The position numbers and the translations under genes are program-made. Positions 7,420 to 13,222 of a DNA stretch of 13,986 nucleotides are shown here, piece by piece. Position 1 is the stretch's first letter. Each line of letters opens with the position of its first letter. The stretch covers positions 644 through 14,629 of the forward strand of contig DITJ01000068.1 of NCBI GenBank assembly GCA_002422795.1. The letters are read 5' to 3'. Source of the DNA: Alphaproteobacteria bacterium UBA6187 (GTDB lineage Bacteria; Pseudomonadota; Alphaproteobacteria; Rickettsiales; UBA6187). The notes under the pieces were generated by a model that saw only the letters and a list, made by a program, of their open reading frames with translations, ran no database searches and was not told the origin of the DNA.

Positions 7420-7474
7420 CCACCCGGGAGAGCCTGTTTTCTAAACACGGATGAAAACATGGCTTTCCGGGTGG
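7420..7474. repeat. Strong GC-rich hairpin between convergent genes
   Basis: Left arm 7420-7441 and right arm 7453-7474 (22 nt each) pair from CCACCCGG outward-in through AGCC to TGTTTTC, with one bulged base on each side; the loop is 11 nt. The right arm begins GAAAACA and ends CCGGGTGG. It is more GC-rich than its surroundings and lies between the 3' ends of the glutamine-synthetase-like gene (+) and the hypothetical gene (-). No T-run follows on either strand, so a simple intrinsic terminator is not indicated; an RNA-stabilising hairpin or a dispersed palindrome is possible. Confidence 0.65.
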
Positions 7475-7486
7475 TTACAGGGCGCA

Positions 7487-8281
7487 CTAGCGGCCGAGAT
7501 AGTTGCCTTCTTTGCTTCCTTTAAGCTTTTCCGCATGTGTCTGGCGTTTTTTAAATGCGTCAGCCACGGATCTTGCCTGTGCCAGACGCATAAATTCCTC
7601 ATTCTCACTACAAGATTGATTTAAGGTATTCTCCTCTTGAAGAGGCATTCCTTTCACCCTTCCAGATAGCCCTTCAGTTGGAGTCTGTGTTTTAGCACTT
7701 GGTTTTTTATCTTCTGAATCATCGCTTGAAACAGATGAAGCAGAAGATTCTCTTCCTTCATCCGAATAAACTCCAGAAAGATTACTATTTCGTGTTGCGG
7801 CAGAGTGGCGTTGTTGAGCTTGTCTTGCTTGTTCTTCTTGTGTAGGCTCTTGCCCTTTGGCACGCATATTTTTATACCTGTTAACTATTCCTAATTCACC
7901 AGATATGAAAGCTTCATTTTGTAACCATTTAACCGCTTCGATCTCAGCAATACCAGTCTCTTTACCAATAAAACTACTCTTTTTCCTGGTGTCCGGATCA
8001 TTCCTTAAGAGGGCACGTGAAATATTACTCACAAGATCATCCTTAAAATGAACAATACATTCTTGCTTCTTATTATCATCAGGAACATCTATTCTACGCA
8101 AAGATGCCGCTATTAAGGTTGTAGCTCTATTAACGTTTGTTGTTTCTAGGTATGTATTTCTTCCACAGTTGAACACTTCTTTGCTCTTGTATCCAGTCAT
8201 TGGGTGCTGCAAGTTCTCTATTACACGAGTTACAATCTCTTGTTCTGCTTGTGAAAGTCTATATTCATATTGTTGTCTCAT
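7487..8281 (-). CDS. Hypothetical hydrophilic protein, family not recognised
   Basis: I do not recognise this 264-residue protein. The first two thirds look folded and helix-rich (YRLSQAEQEIVTRVIENLQ near the start, then LIAASLRRIDVP, DLVSNISRALLRNDPDTRKK, GIAEIEAVKWLQNEAF). The remainder is polar and probably disordered: a Gln/Glu stretch (TQEEQARQAQQR), then a Ser/Asp-rich tract (ESSASSVSSDDSEDKK), then a basic C-terminus. No signal peptide, membrane segment or enzyme motif is visible. I chose ATG 8281; a TTG at 8293 in the same frame would add four residues. No Shine-Dalgarno site is seen, but a good promoter lies at 8324-8352. It stands alone, convergent to the genes on its left and bordered on the right by repeat-rich noncoding DNA, a typical accessory-gene setting. 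A secreted effector is conceivable but unsupported. Confidence 0.7.
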   Translation of the reverse strand: MRQQYEYRLSQAEQEIVTRVIENLQHPMTGYKSKEVFNCGRNTYLETTNVNRATTLIAASLRRIDVPDDNKKQECIVHFKDDLVSNISRALLRNDPDTRKKSSFIGKETGIAEIEAVKWLQNEAFISGELGIVNRYKNMRAKGQEPTQEEQARQAQQRHSAATRNSNLSGVYSDEGRESSASSVSSDDSEDKKPSAKTQTPTEGLSGRVKGMPLQEENTLNQSCSENEEFMRLAQARSVADAFKKRQTHAEKLKGSKEGNYLGR

Positions 8282-8323
8282 TTTAGTACCCAATTAAAGT
8301 TGATATTAGTTAATTCATTAAGC

Positions 8324-8352
8324 AGTATAGCATATCAATAATATAAATTCAA
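8324..8352 (-). promoter_or_regulatory. Sigma70-type promoter with extended -10 for the hypothetical gene
   Basis: Read on the minus strand: -35 TTGAAT (8352-8347), a 17-nt spacer, and -10 TATACT (8329-8324) preceded by TGC, an extended -10 motif. The predicted transcript would begin about 35 nt before the ATG at 8281. Confidence 0.5.
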
Positions 8353-8398
8353 TTACTTATTAATTTATTAATAATTTCCATGATACTCTTTGGTTTAT

Positions 8399-8608
8399 TG
8401 GGTTAATCATTGCAAAGGTACAAAATACGCCATAGGGTTTTTAATAAGCTACTGATAGATGGCAATAATTGCTACCTATATGGCCTCCATAATTTCATTT
8501 AAATTATGGTGTTTTTTTGGGGTTTTCTAAACCAGTCGTAACCATTGTTATACAATAACTTATAAGAAGTGCTATGGCGTATTTTGTACCTTTGCAACGA
8601 TAACCCTA
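8399..8608. mobile_element. MITE-like element with perfect 26-bp terminal inverted repeats
   Basis: Positions 8410-8435 and 8572-8597 are exact reverse complements over 26 nt (starting TTGCAAAGGTACAAAATACG). The similarity continues outward imperfectly through GGGTTA(A)TCA/G, giving about 36 nt per end and roughly 210 nt in total. The interior has no transposase and cannot encode one, so it is a non-autonomous element or a large stem-loop. I see no clear target-site duplication. The interior contains a terminator-like hairpin at 8487-8518. Confidence 0.7.
8487..8518 (+). terminator. Terminator-like hairpin inside the inverted-repeat element
   Basis: CCATAATTT (8487-8495) and AAATTATGG (8501-8509) form a perfect 9-bp stem with a 5-nt loop, followed by TG and seven T residues (8512-8518). 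The stem is AT-rich but the form is that of a rho-independent terminator reading rightward. No gene obviously needs it, so it may belong to the mobile element and insulate it from read-through. Confidence 0.45.
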
Positions 8609-8985
8609 AATATGCAGTAGGAAAATATTGAGTTGAAATGAAGCTGTTTTGAGGCTCAAAATATTGTTGTTGATTACGTCTTCCATTGCGGTGATTAGTT
8701 TTCATTACAATCGCTAGGTTTCAATTGAGAATGTAACAACTTTACTGCATTACATTAAAATGCACAATAGGGATTAGTTAATTTCTTTATAAATTGGTTC
8801 GGAGGGTTAGTATAGTAAATTTCATTTTTATTTACGCATTGTTATGTAGTTTATCTAATGGAGTTTTACTTTAAAATTCCTTATTATTCGTTATGTTACA
8901 AGTTTAGCCGAGGGTGGTGCATAGTGTCTGGTAAAAATAATTTCCCTGTTAAAAAGGAAGTGACACACACCCCTTGGTCTACGAG

Positions 8986-9004
8986 CCTCTCCCAGTGGGA
9001 GAGG
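8986..9004. repeat. CCTCTCCC/GGGAGAGG palindrome
   Basis: A perfect 8-bp stem with a 3-nt AGT loop, in the context cctctcccagtgggagaggtttagg. Intergenic palindromes of this CCTCTCCC-type are widespread in proteobacterial genomes. It lies 79 nt beyond the phaB stop on the minus strand; there is no T-run, so an mRNA-end stabiliser is more likely than an intrinsic terminator. Confidence 0.55.
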
Positions 9005-9082
9005 TTTAGGTGGGCTGGCACACTTGAAATATATAGTGCGCTTTGCGCATGAATGCGTATATTTTTAGCCACTATGGATAAC

Positions 9083-9808
9083 CTACTCCATATGGTGGCC
9101 GCCATTAATAGATAGAGTTTCCCCGGTGATAAATCCTGATCCATCACTTGCAAGAAATACTACAGCCCTGGCTACTTCTTCCGGGCAACCGAGTCTTTTC
9201 ACAGGAATTTGCGCAATTATCGCTTCCATAACGCTTGTTGGCACGGCATCGGTCATATCGCTTTTGATATAACCTGGGGCTATGGCATTTACAGTTATGC
9301 CTTTAGCGGCATTTTCACGTGCCAGCGCCTTAGTGAAACCTAAAATTCCGGCTTTGGCAGCGGAATAATTGGTCTGCCCAACTTGCCCTGCCTGTGCGTT
9401 TATAGAACTGATATTTATAATACGTCCAAAGCCTTTCTTACGCATATCTGCAATAACTGCATGGCAGGTGTTAAAGCAGGAATCAAGGTTGGTACTTATT
9501 ACGGCATGCCAGCTTTCTTCGGGCATTTTATGCAGCATACTATCTTTTATTATTCCGGCATTATTAACAAGGATATCAATATCCTGGCCAAAATCAGTTT
9601 TAATATTATTAATTCCTTGCGCACATTCTTTAAGGCTTGCCACATCCCATTTATAGGCTTTAATACCAGTTTCCCTGGTAAAAATATTTGCGGCTTCATC
9701 ATTATGCGCATAATTTGCTGCAACCAGATAGCCTGCTTTTTGCAGCTCCTTAGATATGCACGCCCCTATGCCCCTTGTGCCACCTGTAACTAATGCTAGT
9801 CTTGTCAT
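9083..9808 (-). CDS. phaB: Acetoacetyl-CoA reductase (short-chain dehydrogenase)
   Basis: Reduces acetoacetyl-CoA to (R)-3-hydroxybutyryl-CoA, normally with NADPH, the monomer for PHB. The 241-residue product has the SDR cofactor motif TGGTRGIG (8-15), NNAG (82-85), and the catalytic set Ser135, Tyr148, Lys152 (YSAAK 148-152). PGYIKSDMT follows at 178-186. The match to PhaB in length and in INISSINAQAGQVGQTNYSAAKAG is close; the related FabG is the main alternative, but position directly behind phaA in a PHA cluster decides it. A GGGGAT sequence about 7 nt upstream can serve as ribosome binding site. It follows phaA by 84 nt, almost all of that gap being a heptamer hairpin (9824-9897), so the hairpin lies within the operon mRNA and could adjust phaB expression relative to phaA. 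Confidence 0.93.
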   Translation of the reverse strand: MTRLALVTGGTRGIGACISKELQKAGYLVAANYAHNDEAANIFTRETGIKAYKWDVASLKECAQGINNIKTDFGQDIDILVNNAGIIKDSMLHKMPEESWHAVISTNLDSCFNTCHAVIADMRKKGFGRIINISSINAQAGQVGQTNYSAAKAGILGFTKALARENAAKGITVNAIAPGYIKSDMTDAVPTSVMEAIIAQIPVKRLGCPEEVARAVVFLASDGSGFITGETLSINGGHHME

Positions 9809-9823
9809 AATATCCCCATTTTT

Positions 9824-9897
9824 GGGGGCTAGGGGCTGGGTTCTAGGGGCTGGAGAAAAAATCCCCAGTCCCTAGTCCCTAGCCCCCAGTCCCTACA
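9824..9897. repeat. Heptamer hairpin between phaA and phaB
   Basis: Left arm blocks GGGGGCT, AGGGGCT, GGGTTCT, AGGGGCT (9824-9851); right arm blocks CCCCAGT, CCCTAGT, CCCTAGC, CCCCAGT, CCCTACA (9863-9897), all in 7-nt phase. The arms are reverse-complementary with small offsets, around an A-rich loop. The right arm runs through the phaA stop codon (9893-9895, minus strand), so the last codon of phaA is part of the element. The units strongly resemble the heptanucleotide STRR repeats of cyanobacteria (CCCCAGT type). Confidence 0.8.
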
Positions 9898-11074
9898 TTC
9901 TTTCCACACACATTGCAACGCCCATACCGCCACCGATACATAATGTTGCAAGCCCTTTATTTACATTACGTGCCTGCATGGAGTGCAGAAGTGTTACCAA
10001 TATCCTTGTTCCTGATGCGCCAATCGGGTGACCAAGTGCAATAGCGCCACCATTTACATTCACTCGCGCTGTATCCCAGCCCAAATCACGGTTTACTGCG
10101 ATAGATTGCGCGGCAAAGGCTTCATTAGCTTCTATCAGGTCAAGGTCTTCCACCTTCCATCCGGCTTTTTGCAAGGCGCGCTGAGTAGCTGATACCGGGC
10201 CTATACCCATTAATGCCGGGTCAACACCGCTTTGCGCAAAAGAAGCTATTTTTGCAAGTGGCTTTAGTCCGCGCTTTTCAGCTTCTGTGCGCGTCATCAA
10301 CATCACTACCGCTGCGCCATCATTAATCCCTGAAGCGTTACCGGCAGTTACAGTGCCATCTTTAGAAAAAGCCGGGCGGAGTTTTGCAAGTGCATCAATA
10401 GTAGTTCCTGCGCGTGGGAATTCATCAACTGCTATAGTAACATCGCCTTTTTTATTTGCGATTGTAACCGGGATAATTTCCGCATTAAATGCCCCGGCTT
10501 TTTGCGCAGCTTCCGCTTTATTCTGTGAGGCGCAAGATAATTCATCCTGCTCCTGCCTTGAGATATTATATTTAGTAGCTACATTTTCCGCGGTGATACC
10601 CATGTGGTAATCATTAAAAATATCCCACAGGCCGTCTTTAATCATAGTATCTATAAATTCGGCATTGCCCATTTTCACGCCCGCACGTAAGAATGTAGCA
10701 TGGGGAGCCTGGCTCATGCTTTCCTGGCCTCCGGCAATTACTATTTCACTATTGCCTGTTAAAATAGCCTGCATACCTAGTGCTACACTTCTAAGCCCTG
10801 AACCGCAAACCTGGTTTACTATCCATGCTGGCACGGCAGATGGCAGACCCGCAGCAATTGAAGCCTGTCTTGCAGGGTTCTGGCCACAGGCGGCAGTTAG
10901 TATTTGCCCCATTATTACCTCAGAAACATCTGCTGGGTTTATGCCCGAATCCTCCAGCACAGCCCTAATTGCTGCCTCACCTAATTTATGGGCAGGAAGG
11001 GTTGCAAAACCACCATTAAAATTCCCTATCGGAGTACGCTTTGCAGCGACTATTACAACTTCATGTGCAGACAT
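9893..11074 (-). CDS. phaA: Acetyl-CoA C-acetyltransferase (beta-ketothiolase)
   Basis: Condenses two acetyl-CoA to acetoacetyl-CoA, the first step of PHB synthesis. The 393-residue length is the family norm. The active-site residues are all visible: nucleophile Cys90 in NQVCGSG, NEAF (317-320), His349 in GGAIALGHPIGASGTRI, and Cys379 in CIGGGMG. MSAHEVVIVAAKRTPIG is a typical thiolase N-terminus. The start is supported by GAGG at 11080-11083, five bases upstream of the ATG. It lies between phaC and phaB on the same strand. The 154-nt gap from phaC contains an FNR-like box, so phaA-phaB may have their own promoter in addition to read-through. A degradative thiolase is less likely given the context. 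Confidence 0.96.
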   Translation of the reverse strand: MSAHEVVIVAAKRTPIGNFNGGFATLPAHKLGEAAIRAVLEDSGINPADVSEVIMGQILTAACGQNPARQASIAAGLPSAVPAWIVNQVCGSGLRSVALGMQAILTGNSEIVIAGGQESMSQAPHATFLRAGVKMGNAEFIDTMIKDGLWDIFNDYHMGITAENVATKYNISRQEQDELSCASQNKAEAAQKAGAFNAEIIPVTIANKKGDVTIAVDEFPRAGTTIDALAKLRPAFSKDGTVTAGNASGINDGAAVVMLMTRTEAEKRGLKPLAKIASFAQSGVDPALMGIGPVSATQRALQKAGWKVEDLDLIEANEAFAAQSIAVNRDLGWDTARVNVNGGAIALGHPIGASGTRILVTLLHSMQARNVNKGLATLCIGGGMGVAMCVERM

Positions 11075-11120
11075 TTTTTCCTCGTTTTATAATTATAAGT
11101 AAGTCTTGCACGGGGCAGAA

Positions 11121-11159
11121 ACTATATAAATCCGCGCTAAGGTACTTGATATATCTCAA
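11121..11159 (-). promoter_or_regulatory. Candidate FNR/FixK-type box and promoter upstream of phaA
   Basis: TTGATATATCTCAA (11146-11159) matches the FNR/FixK consensus TTGATNNNNATCAA at 9 of 10 defined positions. On the minus strand it is followed 19 nt later by TATAGT (11126-11121), a plausible -10, which puts the box near the activating position of such promoters though about 3 nt too close. It lies 72 nt or more before the phaA start. This suggests oxygen- or redox-linked control of phaA-phaB, but a single near-match can arise by chance in AT-rich DNA. Confidence 0.35.
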
Positions 11160-11228
11160 GATGGCTATAATTTTACCATCATAATAAGTGGTAGATAAGA
11201 ACAAATACAGATAAAACACAAGAATTTT

Positions 11229-12497
11229 CTAAAGATTTTCCACCCACTTTAAAAAAGGCTCCCAGGTTTGTGCCTTTGCAGAAGTTCCTGCAAGCATGCC
11301 TACATGTCCGGAATTTGGCTCGATTACCTTCGAATTTGTAAAATATTTTGTAAGTGGCAGGGCGCAAGGGTAAGGCACTATATTATCTTTTTTGGGTATG
11401 GCGAAGAATGCAGGCAAATCGGCAAGTTCCGCAGGGTTTACGAGCCTGCCTTGCACCTTCCAGGTGAGTTTGGCTACATTATTATTGTGCACCCAATCAA
11501 TAAAACAGGTTTTTGCAACATTCTTGGTCATGGATATGCCGTCATTTACCCAATGTTCTATCGCAAGGAATTCTTCTTTGGAGTAATGGCCGGAATTTAA
11601 AAGCGGGTACATTTCAAATTTATGGCCAATAAGATTTGGATACATATAGTAAAAAATTGCCTGCAAAAAAGATGCAGGAATTTTGCTATAATTTTCCAGG
11701 GATAATTCTGCAATTTGCAAATTTCCTTTATCAAATATAAACCTTGGGAAGTTGCCTGTGTGGAAATCCCAAGGGGTAGCCAGGAATGCAATGGCACTTA
11801 ATTTATCTGATTTACCCAAAGCCGCAGCCAAGGACAATAACCCGCCCATGCAATAGCCGGTTAAAACCACTTTCTTCTGGGTTTTTTCATAAATCTCATC
11901 AATCATTTTCTCAACACGAGAAATATAATCATCCATAGAAAATGATAATTCTTCCTGTAAAGGCTCATTCCAGGCGGCAAGATATATATCCATGCCATTT
12001 CCAGCCAGGTATTTTACAAAGCTGTTAGATTCTTCAAGGTCTAATATATAATGTCGGTTGATGAGGGAGGGAATTATTAGGATGGGGCAGGAAGGGAGTA
12101 AGAGAGTAAGGGAATAAGGGAGGGAATTTTCTTTCTTAATCCCTTCATCCCTTTTTCCTTCTTCCCTTCCTTTATATTGATACAGGCAAGTAGAACCTTC
12201 CTGCCAGATAATCGGCGCGGTGGTTGCTGGACGGATATATTCATTTAAATCGTTACATAAGATGGGAATGGTTTTTATAAATGAGTTAAATTTTTCAGCG
12301 ATTTGTGCGTTCAGTTCTTTTTGCAGGTCAACAGGATTTATCTGCTGAAGCTTCGCTTGCAGGGCTTCCCCTTCTGCTTGCAGCTTCGGATTCAAGTTTA
12401 GCAATCCTGCCCTCAAGTTCAGCATAGCAGCTGCTGAGCTTTGCAAACTCGCGGCTAATATTCCTAAATATGTCTGAAGTGGGAGCTGATTTAGCAT
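11229..12497 (-). CDS. phaC: Poly(3-hydroxyalkanoate) synthase, short class III-like
   Basis: Polymerises 3-hydroxyacyl-CoA at the granule surface. The product has the PhaC alpha/beta-hydrolase core: IIPSLINRHYILDL (141-154), lipase-like box GYCMGG (214-219) with nucleophile Cys216, DFHTGNF, the general-base Asp371 in KKDNIVP, and His398 in SGHVGMLAG. At 422 codons, or fewer, it is far shorter than class I enzymes (about 590) and near class III synthases, which need a PhaE partner; the upstream small gene may supply it. Two oddities stand out. Residues 109-136 come from an in-frame octamer palindrome just before the first core strand. The longest frame starts at 12497, overlapping the upstream gene by 170 nt; ATG 12425 (residue 25) is a likely alternative with 98 nt overlap. 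No Shine-Dalgarno site favours either. Confidence 0.92.
   Translation of the reverse strand: MLNQLPLQTYLGILAASLQSSAAAMLNLRAGLLNLNPKLQAEGEALQAKLQQINPVDLQKELNAQIAEKFNSFIKTIPILCNDLNEYIRPATTAPIIWQEGSTCLYQYKGREEGKRDEGIKKENSLPYSLTLLLPSCPILIIPSLINRHYILDLEESNSFVKYLAGNGMDIYLAAWNEPLQEELSFSMDDYISRVEKMIDEIYEKTQKKVVLTGYCMGGLLSLAAALGKSDKLSAIAFLATPWDFHTGNFPRFIFDKGNLQIAELSLENYSKIPASFLQAIFYYMYPNLIGHKFEMYPLLNSGHYSKEEFLAIEHWVNDGISMTKNVAKTCFIDWVHNNNVAKLTWKVQGRLVNPAELADLPAFFAIPKKDNIVPYPCALPLTKYFTNSKVIEPNSGHVGMLAGTSAKAQTWEPFLKWVENL
12092..12174. repeat. In-frame octamer palindrome inside phaC
   Basis: Left blocks GGGAGTAA, GAGAGTAA, GGGAATAA, GGGAGGGA (12094-12125) and right blocks CTTAATCC, CTTCATCC, CTTTTTCC, TTCTTCCC, TTCCTTTA (12135-12174) run in 8-nt phase. 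The right arm is approximately the reverse complement of the left, with one offset. On the coding strand it encodes residues 109-136, a charged half (GREEGKRDEGIKKEN) then a hydrophobic half (SLPYSLTLLLPS). Related synthases have only a few residues here, between the WQEGST...LYQY strand and the (V/I)PSLINR strand. It shares GGGATTAAG with the array in the lptE leader. Confidence 0.75.
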
Positions 12498-12669
12498 TTT
12501 CTGTGTTTTGAAATCCTGTACCTAAACTATTTAAATAAGCTTCCTGCATTTTTCCAAAGGCTTCAAAACCCTGGTTTACAGAAGCTTCATCCCTGGACAT
12601 ATAGGCAAATTGTTTTTGCCATAATTCCAGAAATTCCTTTACTATTGCTTCAGTATCGTTTTTATTCAT
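12328..12669 (-). CDS. Small phasin- or PhaE-like PHA granule protein
   Basis: A 113-residue acidic, helical, Cys-poor protein directly upstream of phaC. It has an N-terminal amphipathic helix (AIVKEFLELWQKQFAYM, 8-24), a central region with GFEAFGKMQEAYL (34-46), and a coiled-coil-like segment (DIFRNISREFAKLSSCYAELEGRIAKLESEAASR, 66-99). That last segment resembles the C-terminal helix of PhaE, the partner subunit of class III synthases; a phasin is the other option. I chose ATG 12669, preceded by AGAGA, rather than ATG 12726, because the 19 extra residues are unlike coding sequence and overlap the promoter gap. The C-terminal tail (Ser/Ala/Gly-rich) overlaps the phaC reading frame. Placed divergently from phaR, it is a likely PhaR target, as phasin genes are elsewhere. 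Confidence 0.72.
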   Translation of the reverse strand: MNKNDTEAIVKEFLELWQKQFAYMSRDEASVNQGFEAFGKMQEAYLNSLGTGFQNTENAKSAPTSDIFRNISREFAKLSSCYAELEGRIAKLESEAASRRGSPASEASADKSC

Positions 12670-12739
12670 AGTTCTCTGCCGGTTTGTTTTTATACAATGA
12701 TTATACCAGCAGCTAATAACTAGCAACTAGTAACTTTTT
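12670..12739. promoter_or_regulatory. Divergent control region between the phasin/PhaE-like gene and phaR
   Basis: This 70-nt gap must hold the start signals for the phasin-phaC-phaA-phaB run (minus) and for phaR (plus). On the minus strand TATAAT (12705-12700) is a perfect -10 hexamer; no good -35 is at 17 nt, because that position is occupied by the AACTAGT heptamers. No clear plus-strand promoter was found. PhaR repressors commonly act on phasin promoters, so an operator is expected here, but I cannot point to a defined site. Confidence 0.45.
12711..12734. repeat. Short heptamer array before phaR
   Basis: AGCTAAT, AACTAGC, AACTAGT, AAC in 7-nt phase, ending five T residues before the phaR ATG. 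No inverted partner lies beside it, though ACTAGT is itself palindromic. It replaces any Shine-Dalgarno sequence for phaR. Confidence 0.5.
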
Positions 12740-13219
12740 ATGGCCGTACAACGCAATACCAATCCAGCTTTAATCAAAAAATATGCCAATCGCAGGTTAT
12801 ATAACACAGAAACTAGCTGCTATATAACCTTAGAAGACCTTTATATAATGATAAAGCATGGCGAGGAATTTGAAGTAAAAGATGCCAAAACCGATGAAGA
12901 TTTAACCAGGCAGGTGCTTACCCAGATAATTTTTGAACAGGAAGCTAAGGGCTATAATTTATTGCCGATAAGTTTCCTACGCCATGTTATAAGTATGTAT
13001 GATAATAGTTTGGCGCCAGTTTTCCCTAATTACCTTGAAGCTTCAATGGATAGCTTTAATAAAAATCAGGAACGCTTACGGCAATTTTCCTCTACCGACT
13101 GGAAAGATTTCACCCCTCTTAAAATGTTTGAAAATATCGCCAAGCAAAATATGGATATGTTTACCGCTGCACTTGATATGTTCAAGTTGCCAACTGGGAA
13201 GGATGAGGGTAAGAAGTAG
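12740..13219 (+). CDS. phaR: Polyhydroxyalkanoate synthesis regulator PhaR
   Basis: Transcriptional repressor that binds DNA and also PHA itself, releasing phasin and synthesis promoters when polymer appears. The 159-residue protein starts with the PHB/PHA accumulation regulator DNA-binding domain: IKKYANRRLYNTETSCYITLEDL (12-34), then KDAKTDEDLTRQVLTQIIFEQEAKG (48-71). The accumulation-associated region follows: LPISFLRHVISMYDNSLAPVFPNYLEASM (75-103), and a helical C-terminus. This is the usual alphaproteobacterial PhaR arrangement. The gene is divergent from the phasin/PhaE-phaC-phaA-phaB run, a placement fitting local control. The ATG at 12740 is preceded by a heptamer array and a T-run instead of a ribosome binding site. 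Confidence 0.95.
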   Translation: MAVQRNTNPALIKKYANRRLYNTETSCYITLEDLYIMIKHGEEFEVKDAKTDEDLTRQVLTQIIFEQEAKGYNLLPISFLRHVISMYDNSLAPVFPNYLEASMDSFNKNQERLRQFSSTDWKDFTPLKMFENIAKQNMDMFTAALDMFKLPTGKDEGKK

Positions 13220-13222
13220 TGG

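Larger units (their letters stand above)
8294..9082. other. Noncoding repeat-rich region between the hypothetical gene and phaB
   Basis: About 790 nt without a convincing gene. It contains, in order, the promoter of the hypothetical gene, AT-rich sequence, the inverted-repeat element at 8399-8608, unassigned AT-rich sequence (8610-8900), and a compact palindrome at 8986-9004. A longer imperfect AT-flanked hairpin at 9027-9064 (AAATATA pairing with TATATTT around GC-rich inner palindromes) lies just beyond the phaB stop and could help terminate or stabilise that mRNA. Short open frames here lack ribosome binding sites and run through the repeats. Confidence 0.6.

Noticed and set aside
7336..7524. 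62-codon plus-strand frame overlapping the end of the glutamine-synthetase-like gene
   Set aside because: It has no ribosome binding site, runs through the 7420-7474 hairpin and overlaps the 3' end of the better supported minus-strand gene.
8499..8705. 68-codon minus-strand frame
   Set aside because: It enters the inverted-repeat element and its terminator-like hairpin, has no ribosome binding site and no recognisable protein character.
8740..8830. Possible tRNA or other RNA gene in the AT-rich stretch before phaB
   Set aside because: No cloverleaf pairing, T-loop motif or conserved RNA sequence could be found.
8858..9052. 64-codon plus-strand frame
   Set aside because: Much of it is the CCTCTCCC palindrome and flanking repeat sequence; no ribosome binding site.
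12670..12726. Extension of the phasin/PhaE-like gene to ATG 12726
   Set aside because: It would put coding sequence across the divergent promoter gap, and the 19 added residues do not resemble the rest; ATG 12669 has a better upstream purine run.
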